This document shows positions 44,070 through 51,752 of a stretch of DNA of 64,000 nt, one piece after another. Numbering within the stretch: the stretch's first letter is position 1; every line of letters begins with the position of its first letter. This stretch comes from an uncultured Aquimarina sp. (GTDB taxonomy: Bacteria > Bacteroidota > Bacteroidia > Flavobacteriales > Flavobacteriaceae). Under the pieces are notes generated by a model. That model was not told the DNA's origin. It saw nothing but the letters and a program-made list of their open reading frames with translations, and did no database searches. Both the position numbers and the translations under genes were made by a program. The stretch covers positions 62,001-126,000 of the forward strand of contig CANMLW010000009.1 of NCBI GenBank assembly GCA_947498705.1. Reading direction: 5' to 3'.

Positions 44070-44375
44070 GTTTTAAGTTAAAATATTTTTTTGAATCATG
44101 CTAAAGATGCCTCTTTTAATTGTCGAATTAAGGTGTTTTTCGTCTAAAATGACTTTTAGTGTAGTTGAATGGTAGTTTTATATCGATGAGTGGAACCTTA
44201 AAAAAAGAGTGTTTTTAAGGTAGTAAATAAGCTGCCAAAAAGCGAAAAGAGTTTATCGTTTGTGTAATTAAAATTGATATGTATATTAATGTATTTATAG
44301 GTGGCGGCGACAGATGTTATCCTCATTTATTTTGTTTTGCTGAGTAAGGATAAAAGCTACTCATACAGTAAAACT
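44070..44375. other. Upstream gap of the H-NOX operon
   Basis: It holds site e (44102-44193). Beyond it I see no credible ORF: a plus-strand run of 22 codons at ~44280 and a minus-strand 37-codon run near 44340-44450 have no start signals or family features. Confidence 0.4.
44102..44193 (-). promoter_or_regulatory. LytTR-type repeat upstream of the H-NOX operon (site e)
   Basis: On the minus strand: CCACTCATCG (44193-44184) and CCATTCAACT (44172-44163), 21 bp apart. At the 39-bp position used by the other sites the -7 box is poor (TTAATTCG, 44131-44124); a better box, CATCTTTA (44109-44102), lies ~22 bp further. This site is therefore a less certain promoter but a good repeat pair. If real, the LytTR regulator at the operon's end would autoregulate. 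Confidence 0.5.
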
Positions 44376-44447
44376 TACATTTTATACAATCAGACCTACC
44401 ATTTATACATTGTAAGAAATTAAAAGCATGTATCATCTGTATCTTTA
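44376..44447 (+). promoter_or_regulatory. Second-type direct repeat promoter for a candidate small RNA
   Basis: TACATTTTATACA (44376-44388) and TACCATTTATACA (44397-44409) agree at 11 of 13 and start exactly 21 bp apart. Thirty bases beyond is TATCTTTA (44440-44447), one base off TAnnTTTG. The layout equals that of sites a-d but the repeat sequence differs, which suggests a different LytTR regulator, such as the one at 44748. Confidence 0.6.
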
Positions 44448-44453
44448 CATGAA

Positions 44454-44643
44454 ATTTAAGATGAAATTAATGAGATGTAGTTAGACTATTTAATCGGGCA
44501 TCAAGTGGTTTAGTTGTTATTGATCAAAAATTTGGCTGCATCTCTACTTTTGTTTATTTGATGATATAGTAAGGGATTGATGGTGTTTAGTTAGTGAGAC
44601 ACTAAAAAAAGAGGCTTTCTTATGTGCTAAGAAGCCTCTTTTT
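44454..44643 (+). ncRNA. Candidate small RNA with LytTR-type promoter and terminator
   Basis: About 190 nt lie between a predicted start (~7 bases after TATCTTTA) and a strong hairpin plus T-run (44606-44643). The longest ATG-started frame has seven codons (MKLMRCS). GAGATGTAG (44472-44480) can pair with CTGCATCTC (44536-44544), giving a 9-bp stem, so the RNA is probably folded. It converges with the LytTR regulator gene at 44748. Promoter, structure and terminator are seen; transcription itself is inference. Its 3' hairpin may simply be the terminator of the minus-strand operon. Confidence 0.55.
44606..44643. terminator. Strong bidirectional terminator
   Basis: AAAGAGGCTTTCTTA pairs with TAAGAAGCCTCTTT around a 5-base loop, with an A-run before and T-run after. 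It can end both the candidate small RNA and the minus-strand LytTR operon whose last gene stops at 44748. Confidence 0.8.
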
Positions 44644-44747
44644 ATTTAGAATACTATTTTATGTAATTTCTTAAAAATATAAAGAACCAATATTACAAGA
44701 GAATGGATTTATTTCAAATCACCTTAAGCAAATAGTCTATATCGGTT

Positions 44748-45497
44748 TTATCGGTGGAGTCTATCCAAAATTTCCATTACTTCGTTCTTTTTTCTCACCG
44801 ATACAGGAATATTTTCCCCATTTTTTAGCATTAAATAGCCTCCATCTGTTTTAATAAATGCGCTAATGCACTGTAGGTTAACCAAGTGACTTTGGTGCAC
44901 TCTTAAAAACTGATAGTTTTTAAGCATATCGGCAAAATACTTTAATGTTTTGGTTACAAAAATTTTTTGTCCATCTTTAAGATGAAATGCGGTATTGTTA
45001 TTATCAGATTCGCAACGAATAATATCATCCAAATTCACAATGATGATTTTGTCTAAAGTATGTAATGATATTTTATCGGGCTTTTGTTCTGGGGCAGACA
45101 AAGTTTCCTTTAAGATTGTTAAACGTTCTTTGTTGGGTTGTATTTGTTCTTTTGCTTTTGCCACTGCCTGAGCTAGCTCTTCATTAGAATAAGGTTTGAG
45201 AACATAATCTATTGCGGCAAACTTGAAAGCTCTAATAGCATATTCATCGCTGGCTGTTACAAAAATTATTTTTGACTTTAAATCAGGAAATATTTCGAGA
45301 ATGTCGAATCCCGTACCGTCTCCCAACATAATATCAAGAAAAAGAATATCGGGCTGTGTAGTTCGTAATGCTTTTGCTGCTTCGACAACACTTTGGGCAG
45401 TATCGACTACTTTTATTTCTGGATGATTGGTCGTTAGAGTGCTTTTTAGAAGATGCAATGCATCTGGCATGTCTTCTACAATAATTGCTGTTAACAT
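44748..45497 (-). CDS. LytTR-family response regulator (partner of the propeller kinase)
   Basis: 249 residues: receiver domain (VEDMPD, Asp in DILFLDIMLGDGTG, VTASD, LKPYSN) and a LytTR domain (IIRCESDNNNTAFHLKDGQKI, then FLRVHQSHLVN). It lies 7 bp after the sensor kinase gene, a standard AlgZ/LytS-type kinase plus LytTR pair. It differs from the H-NOX LytTR regulator in the DNA-contact region, so it probably reads different repeats. Confidence 0.92.
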   Translation of the reverse strand: MLTAIIVEDMPDALHLLKSTLTTNHPEIKVVDTAQSVVEAAKALRTTQPDILFLDIMLGDGTGFDILEIFPDLKSKIIFVTASDEYAIRAFKFAAIDYVLKPYSNEELAQAVAKAKEQIQPNKERLTILKETLSAPEQKPDKISLHTLDKIIIVNLDDIIRCESDNNNTAFHLKDGQKIFVTKTLKYFADMLKNYQFLRVHQSHLVNLQCISAFIKTDGGYLMLKNGENIPVSVRKKNEVMEILDRLHR

Positions 45498-45504
45498 AAT
45501 TTTT

Positions 45505-48500
45505 CTAATAGTCGGTTTCTAATGGTATTTTGAATGCGATTTCTGTTCCTGCAATAGAATTTCCATCTACAATTTCTTTAATATCTAATGAGTCTTTTCC
45601 AGAAATGGATTCAAGACGTTCTCTGGTAACGGTTAGGGCCATAGATTGGTGATCAGTTTTTACTTTATTCTTTTGAGATTGAAAAATACCCAATCCGTTG
45701 TCTAAAATAGTACAATGTAAAAACTCTTCGGTAGTATGAAACTGTATTTTTAATTCTCCTTGGCGACTTCCTTTCAAAATACCATGCCTTACAGCATTTT
45801 CTACAAATGGCTGAATAAGCATTGGCGGAATCAAAATCTCTTCGGGATCCAGATCAGAATCTATAGAAATGGCATAGGTAAAAGATTTACTAGCCATTAA
45901 CTGTTCTATTTCTACATAATGTTTTAGGGCTTGTATTTCCTGATCTAGGGTAATGGTATCTTTTCTAGAGTTATATAAGGTTTCTCGTAATAATGTTGCA
46001 AATGTATTGATGGTAGAATTCATACGATTAGGGTTATGAGTTCCCATTGCCTTAATGCCATTAAGTACGTTAAAAATAAAATGAGGATTCATTTGTAGAC
46101 GTAACGCCTTTTGTTCTAAAGAAAGCAAATGGTTTTGCATTTGTAAACGTTCTCGCTCTTCTTTGTTTTTTTGCTTTACTCTTCTAATGTAAGATAATCC
46201 ATATCCTGCAATGATGAGAACAGTTAACACCAATATAGCAATTTGAAACCAAGCCTTTTTATAGATAGGGCTATCTATAAAAAAATGAAAAGTGATGGGG
46301 TCACTTTCTTCCCATCGATAATTTCTGGATTGAGCAGAAAAAGAATGATTCCCGTAGGCTAATCCTGCCAGATTTTGTTTGTCATCAGACGACCATGGAC
46401 TCCATTCAGAATTATTCAACTTCCAACGATATGCAACATCATTAGGGTGGTCTAAATCAATTGTTTTGTAACTAAATGATAATTCGGTTTGATCGGGTTC
46501 GAGTTTTAAAACTTCATTATAGTTTTTACCAACATTTAGATTTATAGAATCGACACTTTGGTAGGCGACTTCTATATCTTCAAAATATAAACTCGGTTTT
46601 ATGGTTGTTTTGGTGGTTTCTGTAGGCTCATATTTAGTAAGACCATAGATAGCTCCAAACCATAAATTACCTATAGCATCTTTTGTGACTGCGTTGAGGT
46701 AGGTTTCAATTCCTAAAAAACCATCATTTCGGCCAAAATGAAAAACATCTACGATTTCTTGCGTTTGGTTTAGTTCGATTCTGTCTACTCCTCGTTCACT
46801 ACCTATCCATAAATTATTTTTATCATCAAATATCATTTGGTAGATATTATCAGAATACGGACGTTTACGGCCTTTTAGTTTTTTAAAAGAAATATCACTA
46901 TCTAGAGAAGACCACCACACACCTCGACCTGCAGTACCAATGTAAAGGATGTCTTTATGAAAAAGTAATGAACTTATCGCGGTTTTTTGTTTCAATATAT
47001 TCCCCAAATGGGTTACTTTATTTTTATGAATATACCCTATATGACCGTTCTGGGTGACATACCAAACTTTACCTTTAGGACCTTGCTTCATATCCCTGAT
47101 CTGTAGGTCGGTAAGCCCATTTTTTAGTGTAAACTTTTTTAATGCTTTAATACGTTTTCTTTTAGTGTCGTAGGTAAACCTACATATACCTGCAGAGTAG
47201 GAAGCTACCCAAATAGTGTTATTAATCACTTTTATAGATCTGATCCAATCAGAAGGGAGCCCCTTGTCGTTATTTATAATATAATTTTTATAAACTGTTT
47301 TTGTAATGGTATCGATAGGAATCAATTCAATGCGCTTTTTCTTCGTATAATTGGTATCCATTATGATACTATCTACCTGTCTTCTTTCTTTAAGAAGTAT
47401 TCCTTTTCCATCTGTACCTGCCCAGATGTTGCCATGATCATCACTGGTAATAGTTTTGATTTTTACTTCAGGTAAACTTTCTTCCTGAGCAATATGGTGA
47501 ACAGCTCCTAGAGAATCTATTTTAACAAGTCCTGCATCAGAGTTAGATGCCCAGATGTCATTGTTTGAAGAGTGCACAGCATAAACACGATTGTTTTTTA
47601 AACCCGTATTTTGATCGTAATGGATAAAATTATTCTGAAAATATTTGTAAAAACCACCTCCAGAAGTAGCGATCCATATATTCGATTGTCTATCCAAAAT
47701 ACTTTTTCTAATATGAGAAATGGCCAAGCCATTTTTTCTGTTGATTCTCTTTTTTAGGGTTTCTTTTTTGGTATCTATAATAATAACTCCATCATTATCT
47801 GTGGCCACCCATAACTCATTGTCATTATGAATGGACATGTTTGTGGTTCTAATCGATTTTTGAACCCAGTTATTTCCATAGGTTTTAGCCTTTGTAGTCA
47901 AAACCAATATACCTCTGTTAAAAGCGGCTGCAAACACTTTGTTATTATAAAAAACTGCTGCCGAATAGTTATAAGGACTATGTCTTGTGATAATACTTGC
48001 ATCTTGGGAAATATCATTTAATTTCCACAATCCTCTGTTGGTTGCAATCCAATACAATCTGCCATCAAAAACGATATCATTAATGATACTTGTGTTGATT
48101 TTTGTATTTAGGTTAATTTTAACGAGTCCTTTATTCTTTTGATATTTATAGATACCGATATTGGTAGCCAGGTATATTTTATCAGCGATACGACATATTT
48201 TATTGATACGTGGTCCATCCAGATTTGTGAATTTTTCTTTTACCTTAATACTAAGTCCACTTTTGGTTCCTATAAAAAGACTGTCATTTACAAAAGCAAG
48301 CGAATGGATGTAATTTGATTGTAAGCCATCATTTTCATTCCATATTTTAAACATGTCACCATTAAACCGGCACAATCCACCTCCTTGAGTACCTAACCAT
48401 AAATACCCAATTTTATCCTGTATTATGTCATATACTTGAGATTGAGGAAGTCCATCCTCCAGAGTGTACGCTCTTAGTTGTTTGTTTTGTGCTAGTAAGG

Positions 48501-48558
48501 TTTCGACAAATGTCAATAACAAAAATATAGCAACATAAATTCTATAGTTTGGATTCAC
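45505..48558 (-). CDS. Sensor histidine kinase with N-terminal two-component propeller
   Basis: 1017 residues. Signal peptide (ends LAQNK). The periplasmic part (~24-640) is a double seven-bladed propeller of Reg_prop repeats (GYLWLGTQGGGLCRF; NIWIATSGGGFYKYF; NNLWIGSERGVDRI). A Y_Y_Y domain (~680-770, YRWKLNNSEWSPWS), one TM helix (~775-795), a coiled-coil linker and a LytS-type His_kinase domain follow (LRLQMNPHFIFNVLNGIKA, His in NPHFIFN). A Reg_prop/Y_Y_Y sensor fused to a LytS kinase rather than to AraC is typical of Bacteroidota. The ligand is unknown; polysaccharide fragments are the usual guess. Confidence 0.93.
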   Translation of the reverse strand: MNPNYRIYVAIFLLLTFVETLLAQNKQLRAYTLEDGLPQSQVYDIIQDKIGYLWLGTQGGGLCRFNGDMFKIWNENDGLQSNYIHSLAFVNDSLFIGTKSGLSIKVKEKFTNLDGPRINKICRIADKIYLATNIGIYKYQKNKGLVKINLNTKINTSIINDIVFDGRLYWIATNRGLWKLNDISQDASIITRHSPYNYSAAVFYNNKVFAAAFNRGILVLTTKAKTYGNNWVQKSIRTTNMSIHNDNELWVATDNDGVIIIDTKKETLKKRINRKNGLAISHIRKSILDRQSNIWIATSGGGFYKYFQNNFIHYDQNTGLKNNRVYAVHSSNNDIWASNSDAGLVKIDSLGAVHHIAQEESLPEVKIKTITSDDHGNIWAGTDGKGILLKERRQVDSIIMDTNYTKKKRIELIPIDTITKTVYKNYIINNDKGLPSDWIRSIKVINNTIWVASYSAGICRFTYDTKRKRIKALKKFTLKNGLTDLQIRDMKQGPKGKVWYVTQNGHIGYIHKNKVTHLGNILKQKTAISSLLFHKDILYIGTAGRGVWWSSLDSDISFKKLKGRKRPYSDNIYQMIFDDKNNLWIGSERGVDRIELNQTQEIVDVFHFGRNDGFLGIETYLNAVTKDAIGNLWFGAIYGLTKYEPTETTKTTIKPSLYFEDIEVAYQSVDSINLNVGKNYNEVLKLEPDQTELSFSYKTIDLDHPNDVAYRWKLNNSEWSPWSSDDKQNLAGLAYGNHSFSAQSRNYRWEESDPITFHFFIDSPIYKKAWFQIAILVLTVLIIAGYGLSYIRRVKQKNKEERERLQMQNHLLSLEQKALRLQMNPHFIFNVLNGIKAMGTHNPNRMNSTINTFATLLRETLYNSRKDTITLDQEIQALKHYVEIEQLMASKSFTYAISIDSDLDPEEILIPPMLIQPFVENAVRHGILKGSRQGELKIQFHTTEEFLHCTILDNGLGIFQSQKNKVKTDHQSMALTVTRERLESISGKDSLDIKEIVDGNSIAGTEIAFKIPLETDY

Positions 48559-48580
48559 AAAAGAAAGATCTGGTTAAAGA

Positions 48581-48588
48581 CAAATATA
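48581..48588 (-). promoter_or_regulatory. -7 promoter element of the sensor-kinase operon
   Basis: TATATTTG on the minus strand is a perfect TAnnTTTG, 23 bp upstream of the kinase start. No 21-bp repeat pair is seen upstream of it, unlike sites a-e. Confidence 0.5.
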
Positions 48589-48630
48589 ATCAAAACTGAT
48601 TTTTTTGTCGGTTAATATTCTTTTTAAAGT

Positions 48631-48665
48631 AAAAAAACCGACTCTGCCGGTTAAAGCAGGTCGGT
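48631..48665 (-). terminator. Terminator of the 48758 gene
   Basis: ACCGACCTGC and GCAGAGTCGGT (minus strand) form a stem with one bulge, followed by TTTTTTT. It lies ~95 bp beyond the stop of the minus-strand gene at 48758. Confidence 0.8.
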
Positions 48666-48757
48666 ATAATAAACAAAAACTTCCCCCTTTTGTTTATTAA
48701 TTGAGTTAGAGTTAGTCTGTTATTGAGTGTATTTGTATAGTTGAATTAGTGTTATGA

Positions 48758-49339
48758 TTAGTACCCCGCTGTAATGGCAGTTGTTTTTTTAGACTCTTCT
48801 ATAGAGCCATTGTTCCATGCAAAACTTTGTTTTAGGTTTACATATTTTACAGCAGTAGTAGTTGTTTGATAAAATGTTTGTGTTTCGAGAATATTGTCAT
48901 CAATACCGTATTCTTGATTTGGAAATATATATTGATAATCTGCATCAGAATTTTCGCAATAAACATTACTGATTTCTGGAAGCGTGGTAACAGAATTGTC
49001 ATCTTTTACCATATAATAATAGGCATCTACATGAGCACAGCAACCAAGGTACTCTACCTCCATCTTGATCACCTTAGAGATCCCTTCTAATCCAGGGTTC
49101 TCTAAGGTGGTTATGAAGATGTCCTCAAAAAGTTCGATGTCTGTAATAGTTAAGGTTGCGATTTTATCATTGGTTTTTTCTTCAGCACGAATCAGGTTAA
49201 CAACATATGAGGGGCGTTCTTTTCCCTGATTCATAATTTCTTTGGTATACGTATACTCTTGGGACTCAGAAAAAATCTGTTGAGCATTGATACTCTGAAA
49301 GCTTTGAAATAAAATGATAATGATAACTATATTTTTCAT
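48758..49339 (-). CDS. Small secreted protein of unknown function
   Basis: 193 residues with a clear signal peptide (FQSFQSINAQQ), then a soluble beta-rich domain. It includes TLTITDIELFEDIF, VEYLGCCAHVDAYYYMVKDD with an unusual adjacent Cys-Cys pair, and NVYCENSDADYQY. No family is recognised. It lies alone between the sensor-kinase operon and the muramidase. Its promoter region carries a 21-bp-spaced direct repeat (49410-49440). Confidence 0.65.
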   Translation of the reverse strand: MKNIVIIIILFQSFQSINAQQIFSESQEYTYTKEIMNQGKERPSYVVNLIRAEEKTNDKIATLTITDIELFEDIFITTLENPGLEGISKVIKMEVEYLGCCAHVDAYYYMVKDDNSVTTLPEISNVYCENSDADYQYIFPNQEYGIDDNILETQTFYQTTTTAVKYVNLKQSFAWNNGSIEESKKTTAITAGY

Positions 49340-49370
49340 AACAGCCTGTTTTGAGGTTAGCTATTTGATG

Positions 49371-49440
49371 TAAAAGTAGGTTCTTATCGTTTTCTGTGAC
49401 GGGAGCTTTTAGTATTCGTGTTGATCAAAATAGAATTCGT
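49371..49440 (-). promoter_or_regulatory. LytTR-like repeat promoter of the small secreted protein (weaker)
   Basis: On the plus strand TAGTATTCGT (49410-49419) and TAGAATTCGT (49431-49440) are near-identical and 21 bp apart. TACTTTTA (minus, 49378-49371), one base off TAnnTTTG, lies at the same 39-bp distance as in sites a-d. The repeat sequence is unlike sites a-e, so another regulator would be involved. Rest of the gap (49441-49673): nothing recognised. Confidence 0.45.
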
Positions 49441-49673
49441 TTTTATTGATTGATTAAGTATATGAGGTATACTTTCTGCCCCTAGTGAAAGGTTAATTTT
49501 GTATCTTCACCATAATGATCTACACTTTGTTGATTATTAGGTGTGTTACCTGTTTTTGGGGATGTTTAAGGATTTTTTGCCGCTATTAACATATTTTTTT
49601 ACTAGCAACCAGCGTAAAAAATAATGGTCATTACTTATATGAATATAGAAAGTAATAAAGAAAATATTAAATC

Positions 49674-50519
49674 ATGAAAGTTATTCGTTATCGATCAAGA
49701 GGGCGTGATGTGCATTATCTTGAAGAAATATTAACCAAGTTAGGATACCAGGTGTATGTTTCTAATTTTTTTGGAAAAGATACTCATAGAGCTGTAATAG
49801 ATTTTCAGAAGAAAAATGATTTGGTTGTTGATGGTATTGTAGGGCTTAAAACCTGGTCAAAACTTATCGAGGCAAAAAAGGACCTGACCATATATAATGA
49901 TAAATTATTATCAGAACAGGATGTTAAAGATTTTGCTAATGAGTTGGGGCTAGAGTTAGCTATGGTCAAAGCAGTAAATGAGATAGAAAGTAGTGGCCGA
50001 GGTTTTTTGGTTTGCGGTCGACCAAGAATATTGTTCGAAGGACATGTGTTTTGGAAACAACTGAAAAAAAGAGGAGTATCACCAGAGCAGTTTGTTTCAG
50101 AACATAATAAGGATGTTTTATATAAAAAATGGACTAAAATTCATTATAAGGGTGGTCCAAGAGAATATGATCGTCTTGAAAAAGCCGATGGTATTTCTAC
50201 AGATCCGGCTTTTCACGATGCCGCCTATAGCTCTGCTTCATGGGGGTCTTTTCAAATAATGGGATATCATTATGCTTCATTAGGCTATGACTCTATTGAT
50301 CATTTTGTTTCAAAAATGAATAGTCATGAACGAGAGCATCTAAAAGCTTTTGGGAAGTTTGTTTCAGTTACTTCTTTCAAAGGGAAAAAACTACTCGATT
50401 GGATAAAAGAAAAAAATTGGGCAAAATTTGCAGAAGGTTATAATGGCCCTGGATATAAAAAGAATAAGTATGATACTAAGTTAAAAAAAGCATATGATAG
50501 GTATCGTATAGACGATTAA
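49674..50519 (+). CDS. N-acetylmuramidase with N-terminal peptidoglycan-binding domain, no signal peptide
   Basis: 281 residues. PG_binding_1 (~5-65: YLEEILTKLGYQV, TWSKLIE) is followed by an N-acetylmuramidase domain (PF11860-like, ~85-275) with AVNEIESSGRGF (catalytic Glu), RPRILFEGHVFWK and SASWGSFQIMG. It cleaves the glycan backbone of peptidoglycan. There is no signal peptide or TM segment, a plan seen in phage endolysins and some contractile-injection or T6SS cargo, so export is by a dedicated route or by lysis. No phage genes surround it. The next gene, convergent, is a GH25 lysozyme. Confidence 0.85.
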   Translation: MKVIRYRSRGRDVHYLEEILTKLGYQVYVSNFFGKDTHRAVIDFQKKNDLVVDGIVGLKTWSKLIEAKKDLTIYNDKLLSEQDVKDFANELGLELAMVKAVNEIESSGRGFLVCGRPRILFEGHVFWKQLKKRGVSPEQFVSEHNKDVLYKKWTKIHYKGGPREYDRLEKADGISTDPAFHDAAYSSASWGSFQIMGYHYASLGYDSIDHFVSKMNSHEREHLKAFGKFVSVTSFKGKKLLDWIKEKNWAKFAEGYNGPGYKKNKYDTKLKKAYDRYRIDD

Positions 50520-50540
50520 TTAAGAAATTAAACGGATATT

Positions 50541-50584
50541 GTAAACACATAAAAAACTTTATATAGTGTTTTTTATGTGTTTAC
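50541..50584. terminator. Long bidirectional terminator between the two lysozyme genes
   Basis: GTAAACACATAAAAAAC and GTGTTTTTTATGTGTTTAC form a stem of about 17 bp with a short AT loop, located 22 bp after the muramidase stop and 24 bp from the stop of the convergent GH25 gene. Confidence 0.75.
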
Positions 50585-50607
50585 CTTATGTATGTATATG
50601 AGCTATT

Positions 50608-51405
50608 TTATTGTTTTACCAATGAATAAAATGCTTTAGAGTCTCCGTTAAAAAGATCATAATCTACATCACCATTTACTCCTTTTAGTTTTTTAAGATC
50701 TGTTCGTTGCCAAAATGTCCAACCTGTTTTTTTCCATGTGTAAGGAAGGTAAAGTGTTTTTTGAGTATATTCTGCTATCCATAGTTTATACTTGGCAAAT
50801 TTTGGATTGTTTAAGTATTCATTGCCAAAATTAGCGCTACAATATATAATAGGAGTAACCCCTAGTTTTTTTTCTACATAATGCAACCAATGTAATGTGT
50901 TTTTTTGATATCGTTCTTTGGTAATAGTTGTTTTTATACCTCCTTGCTCAAGATCCAATACAGGAGGTAAATCACCGATTTCAATTTGTTTAACAGCAGA
51001 TACAAAATTTTGTGCTTGTGTTATTGGGTTAATTCCTGTTTCGTAAAAATGATAAGCTCCCCGATAAACACCATGTTTTTTTGCTAATGATCTATTTGTA
51101 GTAAATCTTGGGTCTTTAAAAGTATTTCCTTCAGAAGCTTTGATGTATACATAGCTTATTCCATTTTCCTTAATCTCATCCCAATTAATAGTTCCTTGAA
51201 AATGTGAAATATCAATACCTTGAATCGGAGATTTTAAGGGTGGCCTATTGATTGATTTTGAACTAGAAATAGTATCTGATTTTGTAGTAATCGCAGTTAT
51301 AGAATCTGTTTTAGGATGGATGGTGTTTTCTGAAGTTTTTCTGTCTGCTTTACACGAAAAAAGAAAGGTCGAAAGTAAAACAAAGTAGAGTATTATTTTT
51401 TTCAT
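50608..51405 (-). CDS. GH25 lysozyme lipoprotein
   Basis: 265 residues. Lipoprotein signal peptide with lipobox LFSC (Cys17) and a Ser/Thr-rich linker (residues 20-55). The GH25 domain shows GIDISHFQGTINWDEIKENG, split here for length, with Asp in DISHFQG, YIKASEGNTFKDPRF, and the catalytic DLE region PVLDLEQGG. The final part FWQRTDLKKLKGVNGDVDYDLFNG is typical. It probably acts on peptidoglycan in the periplasm or outside, attached to a membrane. Its ~350-bp upstream gap holds the TonB receptor's promoter region. Confidence 0.92.
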   Translation of the reverse strand: MKKIILYFVLLSTFLFSCKADRKTSENTIHPKTDSITAITTKSDTISSSKSINRPPLKSPIQGIDISHFQGTINWDEIKENGISYVYIKASEGNTFKDPRFTTNRSLAKKHGVYRGAYHFYETGINPITQAQNFVSAVKQIEIGDLPPVLDLEQGGIKTTITKERYQKNTLHWLHYVEKKLGVTPIIYCSANFGNEYLNNPKFAKYKLWIAEYTQKTLYLPYTWKKTGWTFWQRTDLKKLKGVNGDVDYDLFNGDSKAFYSLVKQ

Positions 51406-51752
51406 GATAATGATTTAAAAAAGTTGTTTTAATGCTTTGGGTAATCGAATTTATGAAATTTTGTATCGAATAAATATTACAGCATATTACAGTCATGTAA
51501 AATATGATGTTCTGATATAAGAAACTTTGAATAAGTTTATAAATGCATGAATTGAGATCTTTATAAGGTTACTACACAAAAGGTAATTAAAACCCTTTCC
51601 TTTTCCTTTAAGAAAGTCGAGTTCTTAACCTTAATTTTACAATTAATCAAGACTATCGTAAGTATTTCTTAAACTTTAGTTATTTACAAATAGTAAAAAA
51701 TAAAAGACTTTTGCTTCAAAAAGTTTACTAATTGTAATTATCTAATACAAAA
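51406..51752. other. Divergent gap between GH25 gene and TonB receptor
   Basis: AT-rich, no ORF. I see no clean TAnnTTTG box, repeat or dyad in this stretch. Confidence 0.4.

Noticed and set aside
44340-44454. 37-codon minus-strand Cys-containing frame (begins MIHAFNFLQC)
   Set aside because: No leader, start signal or neighbouring processing genes; it lies across the repeat promoter of the candidate small RNA.
2701-44643. CRISPR arrays, tRNA or rRNA genes
   Set aside because: I looked for regularly spaced identical repeats and for tRNA-like cloverleaf sequences and saw none in the window.
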